The notes beneath the pieces are model-generated. The model made no database searches, was not told the origin of the DNA, and was given only the letters and a program-made list of their open reading frames with translations. Both the position numbers and the translations under genes were made by a program. Source: Anarhynchus alexandrinus (taxonomy: Eukaryota > Chordata > Aves > Charadriiformes > Charadriidae). From it: DNA of 64,000 bases. Shown piece by piece: positions 62,131-64,000 of this stretch; within the stretch, counting starts at the first letter, position 1, and the number at the start of each line of letters is the position of its first letter. The DNA lies in NCBI GenBank assembly GCA_008711295.1, contig VUYV01000044.1, positions 1,121,201 through 1,185,200 on the forward strand, written 5' to 3'.

Positions 62131-64000
62131 CCAAATAACCTTTTTAGCAATAGAAGCTCAGTTGCGTTCAACATTGAAAGCAAGCCTTATATCTCCCTTT
62201 TGCATTCAGCCGCTGGACAGTTTTTGGTTTTACATTTAGACAAATGCAGATTTTGTGCTTCTTAACAGAAAGGGAATCGTGTAGTATTAATGCATTGCAA
62301 TAATATTTTCAAGATCGAGTTGATCTGGTTTAAGATTTCTATTCTCAAAGTCCTTTTCTTTTACATAACACAGAATAGGAAAACAATTGGTTGAAAAAGA
62401 TATGCAGTGACATGTTGATCTTTAAAGGAAATGAAGCGGTATACCTGAGGAGTAAGTACTAATTCATTATTGCTGTTAATAGATGGCTCTGGCCACAATT
62501 TGTCACTGTTTCTTTTTGCTGAAGATACATTTTTCCTATTGATTTTTCCTATTGAAACCTGTCAAGTCTTCCTGAAAGTTATCCTTCTATTTACTCCTTT
62601 TTATGAGAGGATATTTAAAATATGAGTACAGTGTTTGAAAATGCTTTCTGGTGGGGTTTGTTTTAGTCTAGGCTTTAGTGTCAAGAAATACAGGATTATA
62701 CTGTTTTCCCTTGAAAAACTGAGCAACATGTTGTTAACAATGGACTAAAGAGCTGCTACTGTTTTTCAAAATGGAAGTCTGGTATGGCGAAGGGTGTTAA
62801 TTTTCATTTTACAACATGTAAAAGTTTCAGGCATTTTGAGAGACCTACCCTAGAATTGGTAATACTTTTTTAAAATGTGGGTTTGAGACAGACATGGATA
62901 TTAGGAGTACCTACTAGGAAAATGTGAACAGCTTAGACTTCTAAACTCATAGAAAAGATGAAGATTAAAAATGTGCATAGTGATAATTTACCTCTGTCTC
63001 CAGCTTTTTGGGGGTATGACTAACTTCAGGTGCTGGAAAGGACAGCCCGTACAAACTATTTCTGATTTCCGAGCAATCCAGCAGCTGATGGCAACATTAC
63101 CATGTCTTTTAGGTGGACATCCTCAGAGAGCATCTGTAGCAGAAATGAGTCTCATATAATAAAAGTATGGCCTCTAAAAATGTATGGTATTTAGTTTTGT
63201 TAATGCAGCTACCCCATTGTCACCTGGATATATTTTAATGACAAGCTTCTTGTACCACTACAGTATGTTATGTCCCGTCTCTTGTAATTGTTTAGCCATG
63301 GGTAACATTTTACCAAATTATTAATGTTACTTATTGCTTCACACAACGTTCAATCTCCAGATCCAACCACATGAGTAGTGGATGCTGCTTGGTCAATTTT
63401 GACGACAAAAATAACAAATTGAAACCATAACATTTGTTTACTCAAAGCACATTAGGCTGGTAGTTATCAAATAAGAACTGTATTCCCACCTTAAATTACC
63501 TTGAAAATAAAATCAATAGCTTATTTAAACACAAACCAAACAAGAAAAAAATTAATTGCCCCCAAGAAGACAAGTAAAAATTTCATTTAGAAAGAAACAA
63601 TACTGATAAACTAGCAGAAGGGATTGCAGGGCAAAACTGGGATATGCTGGTCACCAGAGGAATAAGAAAACCAACAAAAATATAAATAAATAATGCCATT
63701 TCTTTATTTCTATCCCAGTACAAATAGTTCAAAAAACATTTTTCAAATTTAAGGTACATTATGACAGAAATAAAAATAAACACACTTACAACTCAGCTGT
63801 GCATTCCAAGTGGATTGTAAGTGTTTCCATTTGAGAAGGTATCTTAGGAAATAAAATCTCCAGCTAGTAGAATGATAGCTCATCTATACTTATGCTTAAA
63901 TGGTAAAACCAGTGTGATTTAATTCAGATCCCCTGTTACCTAATCAGCCTTCTGATCAGAATTCTGAAATTGCTAGTCCCTAGTTCTGTCTTCCCTTGCC

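Larger units (their letters stand above)
58215..64000. other. AT-rich non-coding stretch at the right end
   Basis: No gene is recognised. It includes the 70-bp tandem duplication at 61811-61950 and a C-rich stretch at 62085-62130. Only short open frames occur; a minus-strand frame region at 60.35-60.97 kb looks protein-like in places but has many stops. Confidence 0.45.

Noticed and set aside
1..64000. Search for tRNA, rRNA, CRISPR arrays, operons, ribosome binding sites and bacterial-type systems
   Set aside because: None seen. The repeat content and CpG island show vertebrate DNA, where these bacterial features do not apply.

Overview
The window looks like nuclear DNA from a bird: AT-rich, with no prokaryotic-style genes. 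Four pieces point to this: three 5'-truncated CR1 retrotransposon 3' ends of avian type, one much older CR1 fragment, a complete solo LTR of an avian ERVL-like family, and several very old MIR-like SINE cores. I could not assign any protein-coding gene by name. Nearly all open reading frames are short, AT-rich and flanked by stops, as expected of introns or intergenic DNA.

The one strong functional landmark is a CpG island at about 31.55-32.39 kb in the middle of the window. It carries an NF-Y type CCAAT box and several GC boxes. On its minus strand it has four consensus 5' splice donors, and none of comparable quality on the plus strand. The simplest reading is a promoter with one or more alternative first exons transcribed leftward, so that about 1-31.5 kb would be mainly intron of that gene and about 32.4-64 kb would be upstream or intergenic DNA. 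A few weak candidate exons are listed on both sides, but none matches a protein I recognise.

Layout: 1-4.96 kb, unremarkable AT-rich DNA; 4.965 kb, an LTR-related terminus; 13.64-14.00 kb, an ancient CR1 piece; 15.74-16.15 kb and 18.58-19.17 kb, two CR1 copies; 19-31 kb, AT-rich DNA with T/G-rich low-complexity tracts; 31.34-31.42 kb, a MIR-like core directly beside the CpG island; 31.55-32.39 kb, the CpG island ending in a long G tract with one undetermined base (32362); 32.4-50.8 kb, AT-rich DNA with a MIR core (34.5 kb) and other old repeat remnants; 50.87-51.15 kb, a third young CR1; 54.45 kb, a MIR-like core; 57.481-58.214 kb, the solo LTR; 61.811-61.950 kb, an exact-length tandem duplication of a 70-bp unit.

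I found no rRNA, tRNA, CRISPR array, operon or defence-type system, and I do not claim a new biological system here. The observations most worth checking are the leftward promoter with multiple donors, the two LTR termini that share 43 bp and then diverge, the 70-bp tandem duplication, and a small set of splice-bounded open frames.
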